Below, one piece after another: positions 53,409-62,548 of a stretch of DNA of 64,000 nucleotides. The notes under the pieces are model-generated. The model was not told the origin of the DNA, searched no databases, and saw nothing but the letters and a program-made list of their open reading frames with translations. Within the stretch, counting starts at the first letter, position 1. Every line of letters begins with the position of its first letter. Origin of the DNA: Geodermatophilaceae bacterium NBWT11. GTDB lineage: Bacteria; Actinomycetota; Actinomycetes; Mycobacteriales; Geodermatophilaceae. A program made the translations under genes and the position numbers. The DNA is taken from positions 806,001-870,000 of the forward strand of contig CP043652.1 in NCBI GenBank assembly GCA_014218215.1. Direction: 5' to 3'.

Positions 53409-54688
53409 CGGGGGACTCCGGTGGGGTCGGGGGTGCGGGCGGGCGTCGGCGCAGGCGTCGGGGCAGGCACGGCGGGCAGGTCGCCCCGGCGCACCGACAC
53501 GGTCTCCCGCCGGCGTCGTCGTCCCCAGGGCCGGCGTCGTGCGGTGCGGGCGGCCCGGCTCTCCGAGGCGGCCACCGAGGCCGCCGTCCGATCGGCCCGG
53601 CGGGCCCGCGGGCTGAGCACCACGACCACCCCGACCACCAGCAGCGCGGAGACGACCACGAGCACCTCGACGGTGCCCCCGGTGATGGACAGCGCGATGA
53701 CGCCGAAGCTGAGCAGCGCGGCCCAGAAGTACATGATCAGCACCGCTCGCCGGTGCGAGTGTCCGATGGTGAGCAGCCGGTGGTGCAGGTGCATCTTGTC
53801 CGGGCTGAACGGCGACTGGCCCTTGCGGGTGCGCCGGACGACGGCCAGCACCAGGTCGGTGAAGGGGATGAAGAGCACCGCGAGCGGAACGAGCAGCGGC
53901 AGGGCGAGCGGGAGCACGCTGGCCGCGGAGTCGAAGCTCTGGGTGTCCACCCGTCCGGTCGCCGACACCGCGGCGGCCGAGAGCATCAGGCCGACCAGCA
54001 TCGACCCGGAGTCGCCCATGAAGATGCGGGCCGGGGAGAAGTTGTGCGGCAGGAAGCCCAGGCAGGCTCCGGCGAGCACGGCGGTGATCAGCGCGGGGGC
54101 CGAGGCGGTGTCGTCGTAGCCGACGAGGCCCAGGTTGTAGCTGTAGGCGAACAGGGCCAGCGCCGAGATCGCCGAGACCCCGGCGGCGAGGCCGTCGAGG
54201 CCGTCGATGAAGTTCAGCGCGTTGACCACCAGCACCGTGACCAGGATGGTCAGCGGCACCCCGACGTCCCCCAGCGACAGCGTGCCGATGTTGGCGAAGG
54301 GCAGGAAGACGAAGAGGAACTGCACCCCGAGCAGCACCATCACCCCGGCGCAGGCGATCTGGCCGGTGAGCTTGGTGAGCGCGTCGATGCCGAACCGGTC
54401 GTCCAGCACCCCCAGCAGGCAGATCAGCCCGCCGGCGACGAGCACCGCGTAGGTCTGGGAGTCCTCGAAGGTGCGTTGCAGGGCCGGCAACCGGCTGGCC
54501 ACCAGCACCGCGGCCGCCACGCCCAGGTACATCGCCACCCCTCCCCCGCGCGGGGTGGGGATGACGTGCACGTCCCGGTCGCGCACGGCGGCCACGACCT
54601 TCAGCCGCACCGCGAGCATGCGGACGACCGGCGTGGTCAGGAAGGTGACCAGCGCTGCCACGAGGCAGACGACGACGTACTCGCGCAC
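53405..54688 (-). CDS. wecA: Undecaprenyl/decaprenyl-phosphate GlcNAc-1-phosphate transferase (WecA/Rfe type)
   Basis: A 427-residue polyprenyl-phosphate sugar-phosphate transferase of the MraY/WecA family with about 11 helices. It starts lipid-linked glycan synthesis, probably the arabinogalactan linkage or teichoic acid linkage unit. Motifs: PTPRGGGVAM, the Asp pair in LGVLDDRFG, NALNFIDGLDGLAAG, RIFMGDSGSM and the His-rich HLHHRLLTIGHSHRRA. The C-terminal about 70 residues are a basic then Pro/Ala/Thr-rich tail (PAPTPAPTPARTPDP), absent from most relatives. The start is taken at RE-YVVV. Co-transcription with the atp genes is indicated by the ATGA overlap. Confidence 0.93.
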   Translation of the reverse strand: MREYVVVCLVAALVTFLTTPVVRMLAVRLKVVAAVRDRDVHVIPTPRGGGVAMYLGVAAAVLVASRLPALQRTFEDSQTYAVLVAGGLICLLGVLDDRFGIDALTKLTGQIACAGVMVLLGVQFLFVFLPFANIGTLSLGDVGVPLTILVTVLVVNALNFIDGLDGLAAGVSAISALALFAYSYNLGLVGYDDTASAPALITAVLAGACLGFLPHNFSPARIFMGDSGSMLVGLMLSAAAVSATGRVDTQSFDSAASVLPLALPLLVPLAVLFIPFTDLVLAVVRRTRKGQSPFSPDKMHLHHRLLTIGHSHRRAVLIMYFWAALLSFGVIALSITGGTVEVLVVVSALLVVGVVVVLSPRARRADRTAASVAASESRAARTARRRPWGRRRRRETVSVRRGDLPAVPAPTPAPTPARTPDPTGVPR

Positions 54689-54731
54689 CGGTGCTCGGGC
54701 TCCTCGCGGTCGGACGTCGGGTGGGCGGTCA

Positions 54732-54760
54732 CGTCCGGGCCGCGCGGGGCGGCCCGGACG
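54732..54760 (-). terminator. Terminator hairpin after glyA
   Basis: CGTCCGGGCCGC and GCGGCCCGGACG form a perfect 12-bp stem with a 5-nt loop, 6 nt after the glyA stop. It separates glyA from wecA. Confidence 0.85.
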
Positions 54761-54766
54761 CCGGGG

Positions 54767-56050
54767 TCAGCGGACGGGCTCGGGGTAGGCCGGGTGCGCG
54801 GTGACGAGCTCGTGGACGCGGCCGGCGACCTCGGCCGTGCGCGAGCCGTCGGTGTCGCGGATCGCGACGCCGATCAGCGAGGCGATCTCCTTCATGTCCG
54901 ACTCGGCCATGCCCTGGGTGGTCACCGCGGGGCTGCCGACCCGGATGCCGGAGGCGATCGAGGCCGGCTGGGGGTCGAAGGGGATGGCGTTCTTGTTCAG
55001 CACGATGCCGGCGGCGTCGCAGCGCGCCTCGGCCTCGGCGCCGGTGACCCCGGTGGACTGCAGGTCCAGCAGCGCCAGGTGGGTGTCGGTGCCCCCGGCG
55101 ACCGGGCGCAGGCCCTCGGCGGTCAGGCCCTCGGCGAGTGCCTGGGCGTTGGCGATGACCTGGCGGGTGTAGGCCTGGTACTCGGGCGTCAGGCACTCCT
55201 TGAGGTTCACCGCCTTGGCGGCGACGGCGTGCATGAGCGGCCCGCCCTGCATCATCGGGAACGCGGCCTTGTCGATGGCCTTGGCGTGCTCGGCCCTGCA
55301 GACGATCGCGCCGCCGCGGGGCCCGCGCAGCACCTTGTGCGTGGTGAAGGTGACGACGTCGGCGTGGGGCACCGGTGAGTTTATCGCCTTGCCGGCGACC
55401 AGGCCGATGAAGTGCGCGGCGTCGACCATGAAGACAGCGTCCACCTCGTCGGCGATCTCCCGGAACGCGGCGAAGTCGATCAGCCGCGGGATGGCCGACC
55501 CACCGGCGATGATCAGCTTGGGGCGGTGCTCGCGGGCCAGGTCGCGGACCTGGTCGTAGTCGATGTGCTCGGTCGTCGGGTCCACGCCGTACTGCACGGC
55601 GTTGAACCACTTGCCCGAGAAGGACACCTTGGTGCCGTGGGTGAGGTGCCCGCCCATCGGCAGTGCCATGCCGAGCATCGTGTCGCCGGGCTTGAGGAAC
55701 GCGCCGTAGGCGGCCAGGTTGGCGCTGGCCCCGGAGTGCGGCTGCAGGTTGACGTGCTCGGCCCCGAAGAGCTCCTTGCCGCGCTCGATGCCGATGGACT
55801 CGGCCCGGTCCACGACCTCGCAGCCGCCGTAGTACCGCTTGCCCGGGTAGCCCTCGGCGTACTTGTTGCTCAGCGTGCTGCCCAGCGCGGCGAGCACCGC
55901 GGGGCTGGTGAAGTTCTCGCTGGCGATCAGCTGCAGACCGCTGCGGAGGCGGTCGAGCTCGTCGGTGACGACGCCGGCGATGTCGGGGTCGAAGGACGCC
56001 AGGGCGTCGAAGTCCGGACCCCAGTAGGGGGTGTCGGCGAGGGTGCTCAT
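54767..56050 (-). CDS. glyA: Serine hydroxymethyltransferase
   Basis: A 427-residue PLP enzyme that converts serine and tetrahydrofolate to glycine and methylene-tetrahydrofolate. SENFTSPAV, YAEGYPGKRYYGGCE, the PLP Lys in FTTHKVLRGPRGG and GVDPTTEHIDYD are intact. In the ethylmalonyl-CoA context glycine/serine exchange is not required, so this is a housekeeping gene. It lies between tsaC and wecA and ends in a strong hairpin. Confidence 0.97.
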   Translation of the reverse strand: MSTLADTPYWGPDFDALASFDPDIAGVVTDELDRLRSGLQLIASENFTSPAVLAALGSTLSNKYAEGYPGKRYYGGCEVVDRAESIGIERGKELFGAEHVNLQPHSGASANLAAYGAFLKPGDTMLGMALPMGGHLTHGTKVSFSGKWFNAVQYGVDPTTEHIDYDQVRDLAREHRPKLIIAGGSAIPRLIDFAAFREIADEVDAVFMVDAAHFIGLVAGKAINSPVPHADVVTFTTHKVLRGPRGGAIVCRAEHAKAIDKAAFPMMQGGPLMHAVAAKAVNLKECLTPEYQAYTRQVIANAQALAEGLTAEGLRPVAGGTDTHLALLDLQSTGVTGAEAEARCDAAGIVLNKNAIPFDPQPASIASGIRVGSPAVTTQGMAESDMKEIASLIGVAIRDTDGSRTAEVAGRVHELVTAHPAYPEPVR

Positions 56051-56127
56051 CGCGGCTGCGCTCCAGAGGGAGGGGGCGCCGCGTGCCCGGGGACGGGCAC
56101 GCGGAGGTCACCCCACGGTATCGCCCT

Positions 56128-56769
56128 TCAGTCGGTGACCGAGGGCACGACCTCGCGGAGGCGGTCGGGGTCGATGGCGCCGACGCGGAGGACGCGCGGG
56201 TGGTCGCCGGTGCAGTCGACGATGGTGCTGGCGGCCGAGGAGTCGCGGGGGCCGCCGTCGAGGACCACGGCCACGTGCTCGCCGAGCTGGTACTCCGCCT
56301 GCTCGGCCGTGGTCGCGGCCGGGCGGCCGGAGCGGTTGGCACTGGAGACCGCGAGCGGGCCCGTGCGGCGCAGCAGGTCGCGGGTCAGGTCGTCGTCGGG
56401 CAGCCGGACGGCGACGGTGCCCTCGGCCTCGCCGAGGTCCCAGGACAGCGTCGGGGTGTGCTCCAGGACCAGGGTGAGCCCGCCGGGCCAGAACGCCTCG
56501 GCCAGCCGGTGCGCCATCGGGGGCACGACGGTGACCAGGCCGGCCAGCGTCGAGGCCTCCCCGATCAGCACCGGCACCGGCATGTTCCGGCCCCGGTTCT
56601 TGGCCGCGAGCAGCTTGCCCACCGCCTCGGGGGTGAAGGCGTCGGCGGCCACCCCGTAGACGGTGTCGGTGGGCAGGAGCACCAGGTCACCGCGGGAGAG
56701 CGCGCCGGCCGCGACCGTGAGGCCCGCGGAGCGCTGCTCGTCGTCGGTGCAGTCGTAGACGTCGGCCAC
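56128..56769 (-). CDS. tsaC: L-threonylcarbamoyladenylate synthase (TsaC/YwlC)
   Basis: A 213-residue YrdC-fold enzyme that makes threonylcarbamoyl-AMP for the t6A modification of ANN-decoding tRNAs. LLPTDTVYGVAADAF, AAKNRGRNMPVPVLI and AVSSANRSGRPAATT are characteristic. The GTG start at ADVYDCTDDE matches relatives; a longer frame begins upstream inside the divergent GH114 region and is not conserved. GGGGAG lies upstream. The expected neighbour prmC is 0.8 kb away, across the inserted GH114 gene. Confidence 0.93.
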   Translation of the reverse strand: MADVYDCTDDEQRSAGLTVAAGALSRGDLVLLPTDTVYGVAADAFTPEAVGKLLAAKNRGRNMPVPVLIGEASTLAGLVTVVPPMAHRLAEAFWPGGLTLVLEHTPTLSWDLGEAEGTVAVRLPDDDLTRDLLRRTGPLAVSSANRSGRPAATTAEQAEYQLGEHVAVVLDGGPRDSSAASTIVDCTGDHPRVLRVGAIDPDRLREVVPSVTD

Positions 56770-56790
56770 GGTTGCCCAGTCTCCCCCACC

Positions 56791-56796
56791 TAGAGT
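56791..56796 (+). promoter_or_regulatory. -10 box of the leaderless GH114 gene
   Basis: TAGAGT ends 7 nt before the GTG start codon. There is no ribosome-binding site in between. Confidence 0.6.
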
Positions 56797-56803
56797 CCCG
56801 GAC

Positions 56804-57565
56804 GTGCGCGGGTTCCTGCTGGTGGCGGTGCTGCTGCTGGGCGCCTGCGGCTCCCCCGCGGCCGACCGACCGTCGATGGGCACCCGGGTGGACTACCAGC
56901 TGGGCGGCGCGTACGAGCCGGCCGACGACGTCACCGGCGTCGTCCGCGACCGCACCGACTCCCCCGCCCCCGGCCTGTGGTCCTCCTGCTACGTCAACGC
57001 CTTCCAGACCCAGCCGGGCGAGTCGGCCTTCCCCGAGGACGTGCTGCTGCACGACGCGGCCGGTGATCGCGTCGAGGACCCCGACTGGCCGGGTGAGTTC
57101 CTGCTCGACATCGGCACCCCGGAGCAGCGGCAGCGGGTGCTCGACGTCGTCGGCCCGTGGTTCGACGGCTGCGCCGCGGACGGCTTCGACGCCGTCGAGC
57201 CGGACAACCTGGACAGCTGGACCCGCTCGGAGGGCCTGCTGGACGCCGACGACGCGGTGGCGATGGCCCAACTCCTGGTGGACCGCGCCCACGACGCCGG
57301 GCTGACCATCGCGCAGAAGAACACCGCCGAGCTGCTGGATGCCGACCTCGGCTTCGACCTCGCGGTCACCGAGCAGTGCCAGGAGTTCGACGAGTGCGAC
57401 GCCTTCACCGACGTCTACGGCGCCGACGTCATCGAGGTCGAGTACACCGACGACGCCTTCGCCGCGGCGTGTGCGGCCCGGGGCGGGGAGATCGCCGTCC
57501 AGCGGCGCGACCTCGACGTCAGCACCCCGGACTCCCCGGACCACGTCTCGCGCTTCTGCGACTAG
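56804..57565 (+). CDS. GH114 (endo-alpha-1,4-polygalactosaminidase-like) lipoprotein
   Basis: A 253-residue lipoprotein with signal sequence and lipobox LLLGAC. The mature part is a TIM-barrel of the GH114 type: WSSCYVNAFQTQ, EFLLDIGTPEQRQRVLD, then DGFDAVEPDNLDSW with Glu and Asp candidates for catalysis, IAQKNTAEL and AVTEQCQEFDECDAF. GH114 enzymes cleave galactosaminogalactan-type polymers; whether this one does is not known. It interrupts the otherwise conserved tsaC-prmC-prfA order and is transcribed against it, which suggests insertion. The GTG start is leaderless. The stop TAG is interlocked with that of prmC. Confidence 0.87.
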   Translation: MRGFLLVAVLLLGACGSPAADRPSMGTRVDYQLGGAYEPADDVTGVVRDRTDSPAPGLWSSCYVNAFQTQPGESAFPEDVLLHDAAGDRVEDPDWPGEFLLDIGTPEQRQRVLDVVGPWFDGCAADGFDAVEPDNLDSWTRSEGLLDADDAVAMAQLLVDRAHDAGLTIAQKNTAELLDADLGFDLAVTEQCQEFDECDAFTDVYGADVIEVEYTDDAFAAACAARGGEIAVQRRDLDVSTPDSPDHVSRFCD

Positions 57566-58416
57566 CCCCGACCCAGTCGTGCCGTCGTGTACCGCGGCCG
57601 GCCCGCGAGGTCGGGGTGGTCGACGACGTCGGCCCACGGGCCGTGCGCCCGGACCAGCGCCGGCAGGGAGTCGCCCTGCAGGTCGGCGTGCTCGATCGCG
57701 AGCAGCCCGCCGGGGCGCAGCAGCCGGGCGGCGGTGCGCAGCAGGCCCCGGACGACGTCCAGCCCGTCGGGCCCACCCCACAGGGCCAGCGGCGGGTCGT
57801 GCTCGGCCACCTCGCGGGGCAGCCCGGCGCCATCGGGCACGTAGGGCGGGTTGGAGACCACGACGTCGACAGCACCCTCGAGCTCGGTGAGCAGCCCGGG
57901 GTCGGTCATGTCCCCCGCGGTGACGGTGACCGGGGTGTCCCCCGCGGCGGCGCGGGTGGCGGCGTTGGCCCGGGTCCAGACGATCGCGTCGGGGTCCCGC
58001 TCGACCGCGGTCACCCGGGCGCCGGGGTGCTCGTGCGCCACCGACAACGCGATCGCCCCGGAGCCGGTGCCCAGGTCGACCACGACCGACACCTCGACGC
58101 CGGCGACCTGCTCCAGCACCCAGCCGGCGATCTGCTCGGTCTCCGGGCGGGGCACGAACACCCCGGGGCCGACGGCGAGCTCGACGTGCCGGAAGGCCGC
58201 GGTCCCGGTCAGGTGCTGCAGCGGCACCCGGTCGGCGCGCTGGTCGACCAGGGCCAGGAAGCGGGCGGGGTCGGCGACGTCGTCGGCGGTGATCAGCCGG
58301 GCCCGGGAGACGCCGAGCGCGTGGGCGAGCAGCAGCTCGGCGTCCACCCGCGGGGACTCGACCCCGGCGGCGGCCAGTCGTGCGGTGGCCTGCCGGAGGA
58401 GCTCGCGCGGGCTCAG
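57562..58416 (-). CDS. prmC: Release factor glutamine methyltransferase PrmC, probable CTG start
   Basis: A class I methyltransferase that methylates the GGQ glutamine of release factors. VPRPETEQ, the SAM motif [15 protein letters not shown] and the catalytic NPPYVPDG are intact. The first standard start codon, GTG at 58347, begins [11 protein letters not shown] and would remove the N-terminal helical domain. In-frame sequence upstream reads [21 protein letters not shown], clearly PrmC-like. The only candidate start is CTG at 58416, which overlaps the prfA stop as CTGA. No ATG, GTG or TTG is in frame just upstream. I therefore use the CTG; 58347 is the alternative. Confidence 0.8.
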   Translation of the reverse strand: MSPRELLRQATARLAAAGVESPRVDAELLLAHALGVSRARLITADDVADPARFLALVDQRADRVPLQHLTGTAAFRHVELAVGPGVFVPRPETEQIAGWVLEQVAGVEVSVVVDLGTGSGAIALSVAHEHPGARVTAVERDPDAIVWTRANAATRAAAGDTPVTVTAGDMTDPGLLTELEGAVDVVVSNPPYVPDGAGLPREVAEHDPPLALWGGPDGLDVVRGLLRTAARLLRPGGLLAIEHADLQGDSLPALVRAHGPWADVVDHPDLAGRPRYTTARLGRG

Positions 58417-59483
58417 CTGCCGGCCTCGAGCAGCTCGGCGGTGTGCGCGGTGACCAGGGCGTCGAGCACGGGGTCCAGCTCGCCGTCGAGCACGGCGTCG
58501 AGGTTGTGCGCCTTGAAGCCCACCCGGTGGTCGGAGATCCGGTTCTCCGGGTAGTTGTAGGTTCGCACCCGCTCGCTGCGGTCCACGGTGCGCACCTGGC
58601 TGCGCCGGGCGTCGCTGGCGGTCGCCGCGGCCTCCTCGCGGGCGGCGACCAGCAGCCGGGAGCGCAGCACCCGCAGCGCGGACTCCCGGTTCTGCAGCTG
58701 GCTCTTCTCGTTCTGCGAGCTGACCACGGTCCCGGTGGGCAGGTGGGTGATCCGGACGGCGGAGTCGGTGGTGTTCACGCTCTGCCCGCCCGGGCCCGAC
58801 GAGCGGAAGACGTCGATCCGCAGGTCGTTCGGGTCGACGGTGACGTCGACCTCCTCGGCCTCGGGCAGCACCAGCACGCCCACGGCGGAGGTGTGGATGC
58901 GGCCCTGGCTCTCGGTGACCGGCACCCGCTGCACCCGGTGCACGCCGGCCTCGAACTTCAGCCGGGACCAGATGCCCTCGTCGGTGCGCGACTTCACCGC
59001 GACCGCGACGTCCTTGTACCCACCGAGCTCGGCGTCGACGGCGTCGAGGACCTCGGTGGCCCAGCCGCGCCGCTCGGCGTAGCGCAGGTACATCCGCAGC
59101 AGGTCCCCGACGAACAGCGCCGACTCCGCGCCGCCCTCCCCGGCCTTGATCTCGAGGATGACGTCCTTCTCGTCGTCGGGGTCCTTGGGCAGCAGCAGCT
59201 CGCGCAGCCGCGCCTCCAGGCCCCCGATCTGTCCCTCGAGCTCCACGGCCTCGGCGGCGAAGGCCTTGTCCTCGTCGGCCAGCTCGCGCGCGGCGGTCAG
59301 GTCCTCGCGGGCGGCCTCGAGGGCGCGGGAGGTCTCCACCAGCGGGGCCAGCGAGGCGTACCGGCGGGCCAGCCGGCGGGCGCGGGACTGGTCGGCGTGC
59401 ACGGCGGGGTCGGCCAGCTCCAGCTCGAGGGAGGCGTGCTCGGCGAGCAGGTCGGCGAGGCCGCCGTCCGGTGTGCCGCTCAC
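58413..59483 (-). CDS. prfA: Peptide chain release factor 1
   Basis: A 356-residue class I release factor for UAG and UAA. The peptidyl-tRNA hydrolysis motif [12 protein letters not shown], the anticodon-like PVTES segment ([15 protein letters not shown]) and the coiled-coil N-terminal domain are intact. It is the substrate of PrmC encoded directly downstream. The ATG-equivalent start (GTG) follows a terminator-bounded gap after rpmE. Confidence 0.97.
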   Translation of the reverse strand: MSGTPDGGLADLLAEHASLELELADPAVHADQSRARRLARRYASLAPLVETSRALEAAREDLTAARELADEDKAFAAEAVELEGQIGGLEARLRELLLPKDPDDEKDVILEIKAGEGGAESALFVGDLLRMYLRYAERRGWATEVLDAVDAELGGYKDVAVAVKSRTDEGIWSRLKFEAGVHRVQRVPVTESQGRIHTSAVGVLVLPEAEEVDVTVDPNDLRIDVFRSSGPGGQSVNTTDSAVRITHLPTGTVVSSQNEKSQLQNRESALRVLRSRLLVAAREEAAATASDARRSQVRTVDRSERVRTYNYPENRISDHRVGFKAHNLDAVLDGELDPVLDALVTAHTAELLEAGS

Positions 59484-59520
59484 GTGCGTCTCCTCATCGG
59501 TGGTGGTCTCCGGACACGAC

Positions 59521-59566
59521 GACGGCGCCCGCTCCTCCCCCCGTGGGGGGCGGTGCGGGCGCCGTC
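59521..59566 (-). terminator. Nested terminator between rpmE and prfA
   Basis: An outer stem GACGGCGCCCGC/GCGGGCGCCGTC (12 bp) encloses an inner CCCCCC/GGGGGG stem with a 2-nt loop. It lies 7 nt after the rpmE stop and upstream of prfA, so it ends the rpmE transcript. Confidence 0.85.
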
Positions 59567-59573
59567 GGTGGTG

Positions 59574-59798
59574 CTACTTGCTGGCTGCGGTCTCGCGCTT
59601 GCCGAACCGCTTCTCGAAGCGGGCCACGCGGCCACCGGTGTCCAGCACGCGCTGCTTGCCCGTGTAGAAGGGGTGGCAGGCCGAGCACATCTCGACCGAC
59701 AGCGTGCCGCCGGCGATGGTGCTGCGGGTGGTGAAGGTGTTGCCGCAACCGCACGTGACAGCAGTCTCGTGGTAGTCGGGGTGGATGTCGGGCTTCAT
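59574..59798 (-). CDS. rpmE: Ribosomal protein bL31, zinc-binding (C+) form
   Basis: A 74-residue ribosomal protein L31. It starts KPDIHPDY. Zinc ligands are in TCGCGNTF and [13 protein letters not shown], which defines the C+ form. AGGG lies upstream of the ATG, and the longer frame upstream is not conserved. A GGCCGA/TCGGCC hairpin (59832-59849) lies in its leader, between rpmE and rho. Confidence 0.96.
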   Translation of the reverse strand: MKPDIHPDYHETAVTCGCGNTFTTRSTIAGGTLSVEMCSACHPFYTGKQRVLDTGGRVARFEKRFGKRETAASK

Positions 59799-59922
59799 GT
59801 CCCTGGCCCTCTCTCTGTGGTCTGGCGGGCCGAGGTCAGTCGGCCTGTGCATGGGGGTGAACGTCGTCAGCGGGCGGGGTTGTTCCACGCGCGCCGGGGC
59901 TCGGTCGGTCAGTCTCCCACAG

Positions 59923-62295
59923 TCAGGAGTTGCGACCGCCCTGGGGCTGGTCCTCGCGCAGGGTCGTCTTCTGGACCTGCATGAGGAACTCGATGTTGTT
60001 GCGGGTCTTCTTCAGCTGACCCAGCAGCAGCTCGAGGGCCTGCTGCGGCTCCAGCGCTGCGAGCACCCGGCGGAGCTTGATGACGATGGCCAGCTCGTCC
60101 GGGCTCATCAGCAGCTCCTCCTTGCGGGTGCTGGAGGCGTTGACGTCGACGGCGGGGAAGACCCGCTTGTCGGCCAGCCGGCGGTCGAGCTTGATCTCGG
60201 CGTTCCCGGTGCCCTTGAACTCCTCGAAGATGACCGTGTCCATCGTGGACCCGGTCTCCACCAGCGCCGAGGCGATGATGGTGAGCGAGCCGCCGTTCTC
60301 GATGTTGCGGGCGGCGCCGAGGAAGCGCTTGGGCGGGTACAGCGCCGTGGAGTCCACGCCACCGGAGAGGATGCGCCCGCTGGCGGGGGCCGCCAGGTTG
60401 TAGGCGCGGCCCAGCCGGGTGATCGAGTCGAGCAGCACGACGACGTCGTGGCCCATCTCGACCAGCCGCTTGGCCCGCTCGATGGAGAGCTCGGCGACCG
60501 TGGTGTGGTCGGTGGCCGGCCGGTCGAAGGTCGAGGCGATGACCTCGCCCTTCACCGAGCGCTGCATGTCGGTGACCTCTTCGGGCCGCTCGTCGACGAG
60601 GACGACCATGAGGTGGCACTCGGGGTTGTTCGTGGTGATCGCGTTGGCGATCGCCTGCAGCACCATGGTCTTGCCCGCCTTGGGCGGGGACACGATGAGC
60701 GCCCGCTGGCCCTTGCCGATGGGCATGACCAGGTCGATGACCCGGGTGGTGAGGGTCGTGGAGTCGGTCTCCATCCGCAGGCGCTCCTGCGGGTAGAGCG
60801 GCACCAGCTTCTGGAACTCCGGCCGGGTCTTGGCCTGGTCGGGGTCCAGCCCGTTGACCGAGTCCAGCCGCACGAGGGCGTTGTACTTGTCCTTGCGCTC
60901 GCCCTCGCGGGGCTGGCGGACGGCGCCGGTGATCGCGTCGCCGCGGCGCAGGCCGTAGCGGCGGACCTGGGACAGCGACACGTAGACGTCGTTGGGCCCG
61001 GTCAGGTAGCCCGAGGTGCGGACGAACGCGTAGTTGTCCAGCACGTCGAGGATGCCGGCCACCGGCAGCAGGACGTCGTCCTCGGCGACCGCGGGCTCGC
61101 CCTGCTCGTAGCGGTCACGCCCACCCTGGCCGGGGGTGGCGGTGCCCCGCCGGTTGCGGTCGCGGTAGCGACGGCCCCGACGACGGCCGTTGCCGTCGAA
61201 CTCGTCGTCGTCGTCGTCCTGCGCGGGGCCGGCGTCCCGGTCGGTGCGACCGGCGGGCCGGTCGTTCCGGTCGGTGCGACCGCGGTTGCCGTCGGGCCCG
61301 GAGCCGTTGCCGTTCTGCCGGTCGGTGCGGTCCTGGCGGTCCTGCCGGTCGCCCCGGTCCTGCCGGTCGCCCCGGTCCTCACGGGCCGGGCGCTCGTCCC
61401 GGTCGTCGCGGGCGGTGTCGCGCGGGGTGCGACCCCGCTGGCCGCGGTCGGCACCCTGGTCGTCCTGGGTGTCGCGCTCCCGGTCGCCGCGGTCGCGGTT
61501 CCGGTTGCGGGCGCCGCGCTCGGGGCGGTCGCCGTCCTGGGCGTCCCGGCCGTCCTGGGACCGGCCGTCCTGCGACGGGCCGCCGTCCTGGTCCTGCTGG
61601 GCGCGCTCGGTGCGGCTGCGGTCCCGGCTGCGCGGGGGACGCTCGTCCTCACGGGGCTGCTCGGTGCGGGGCTGCTCGCTGCGGGGCTGCTCGGGGCGCT
61701 CGTCCTCGCGGGCGGGCTCGTCCCGGACCTGGCTGCGGGTGCGGCTGCGTCGTCCGCGGCCCTCCTCGGCCGGAGCGGCGTCCTGCTGCGCCGCGGCCGG
61801 CTCGGCGGCCTCGTCGGAGGCCTGGACGGGCGCCTCCACGGGCGCACGGTCGCCGAGCACGGCGGCACCCGGGTGGGTGTCGGCCGGCGCGGGCGCCTCG
61901 ACGTCCGGAGCGCCGGCCGGGCGGCTGGCCCCCCGGCGGCGGCGGGTCGGCGGGGCGGCCTCGGCGCGCGGCGGGGTCGCCACGGGCGCCTCGGCCGGCG
62001 TCTCGACGGTGGTCTCGGCGACCGGCTCGGTGACGGGGGCGTCCGCGACGGGAGCCGCGGCGGGGGCCGGGCTGCCGACCTGGCGCGCCTCGATGGCGCT
62101 CACCAGGTCGCCCTTGCGCATCCGGCCGGTGCCGGCGATGCCCAGTTCGGCGGCCAGGCGCTGCAGCTCCGGCAGGAGCATGCCCGACAGGCCGGTGCCG
62201 CGGCGGCGCTTGCCGGCGGCGGCCTCGGCGCCGGAGCCGGCGGACCCGGTGGGGTCGGCGGCGCCATCGGCGACGAGGGAGGTGGTCTCGCTCAC
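59923..62295 (-). CDS. rho: Transcription termination factor Rho with large Arg/Asp-rich insertion
   Basis: A 790-residue hexameric RNA helicase that ends transcription; E. coli Rho is 419 residues. After an N-terminal Rho_N-like segment ([17 protein letters not shown]) comes an insertion from about 90 to 395, rich in Arg, Asp, Gln and Gly ([14 protein letters not shown] and similar), as in other high-GC actinobacteria. The cold-shock-like primary RNA-binding domain follows, and then the ATPase domain with P-loop [11 protein letters not shown], the Walker [11 protein letters not shown] and [18 protein letters not shown] binding by the insertion is known for other actinobacterial Rhos and inferred here. 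A long leader precedes the gene. Confidence 0.96.
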   Translation of the reverse strand: MSETTSLVADGAADPTGSAGSGAEAAAGKRRRGTGLSGMLLPELQRLAAELGIAGTGRMRKGDLVSAIEARQVGSPAPAAAPVADAPVTEPVAETTVETPAEAPVATPPRAEAAPPTRRRRGASRPAGAPDVEAPAPADTHPGAAVLGDRAPVEAPVQASDEAAEPAAAQQDAAPAEEGRGRRSRTRSQVRDEPAREDERPEQPRSEQPRTEQPREDERPPRSRDRSRTERAQQDQDGGPSQDGRSQDGRDAQDGDRPERGARNRNRDRGDRERDTQDDQGADRGQRGRTPRDTARDDRDERPAREDRGDRQDRGDRQDRQDRTDRQNGNGSGPDGNRGRTDRNDRPAGRTDRDAGPAQDDDDDEFDGNGRRRGRRYRDRNRRGTATPGQGGRDRYEQGEPAVAEDDVLLPVAGILDVLDNYAFVRTSGYLTGPNDVYVSLSQVRRYGLRRGDAITGAVRQPREGERKDKYNALVRLDSVNGLDPDQAKTRPEFQKLVPLYPQERLRMETDSTTLTTRVIDLVMPIGKGQRALIVSPPKAGKTMVLQAIANAITTNNPECHLMVVLVDERPEEVTDMQRSVKGEVIASTFDRPATDHTTVAELSIERAKRLVEMGHDVVVLLDSITRLGRAYNLAAPASGRILSGGVDSTALYPPKRFLGAARNIENGGSLTIIASALVETGSTMDTVIFEEFKGTGNAEIKLDRRLADKRVFPAVDVNASSTRKEELLMSPDELAIVIKLRRVLAALEPQQALELLLGQLKKTRNNIEFLMQVQKTTLREDQPQGGRNS

Positions 62296-62496
62296 GTACA
62301 GGTCCTTCCCTGCGGTGACCTGCGCCTACTGGCGCAGGGGGTGACCGGTGGTCCTCTCGGGTTCGCCACGACGTGGTCGTGGCGGGACCGAGGAGGGGTT
62401 CAGGTCTTCGGGGAGCGGGACGAAGGACGGCAGTCGCGCGTCGTCGACGTCTCGCGATCAGGCTCGCCCGAGGGCGGCTGCACGACGAGCCTAGAC
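62296..62496 (-). promoter_or_regulatory. Structured leader of rho
   Basis: A TAGGCT box (62491-62496, minus strand) would give a leader of about 190 nt. It contains two strong hairpins: a 9-bp stem with a GTG-complement loop around 62364-62384 (GCCACGAC/GTCGTGGC) and CCTGCGCC/GGCGCAGG with a 4-nt loop at 62319-62338, close to the start codon. Rho is known to autoregulate through its leader in several bacteria; here that is an inference. Confidence 0.5.
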
Positions 62497-62548
62497 ACCG
62501 GCCGACGCAACTCGCGACATCGGCTGTCCCCGATGCCTCCTCAGGCGG

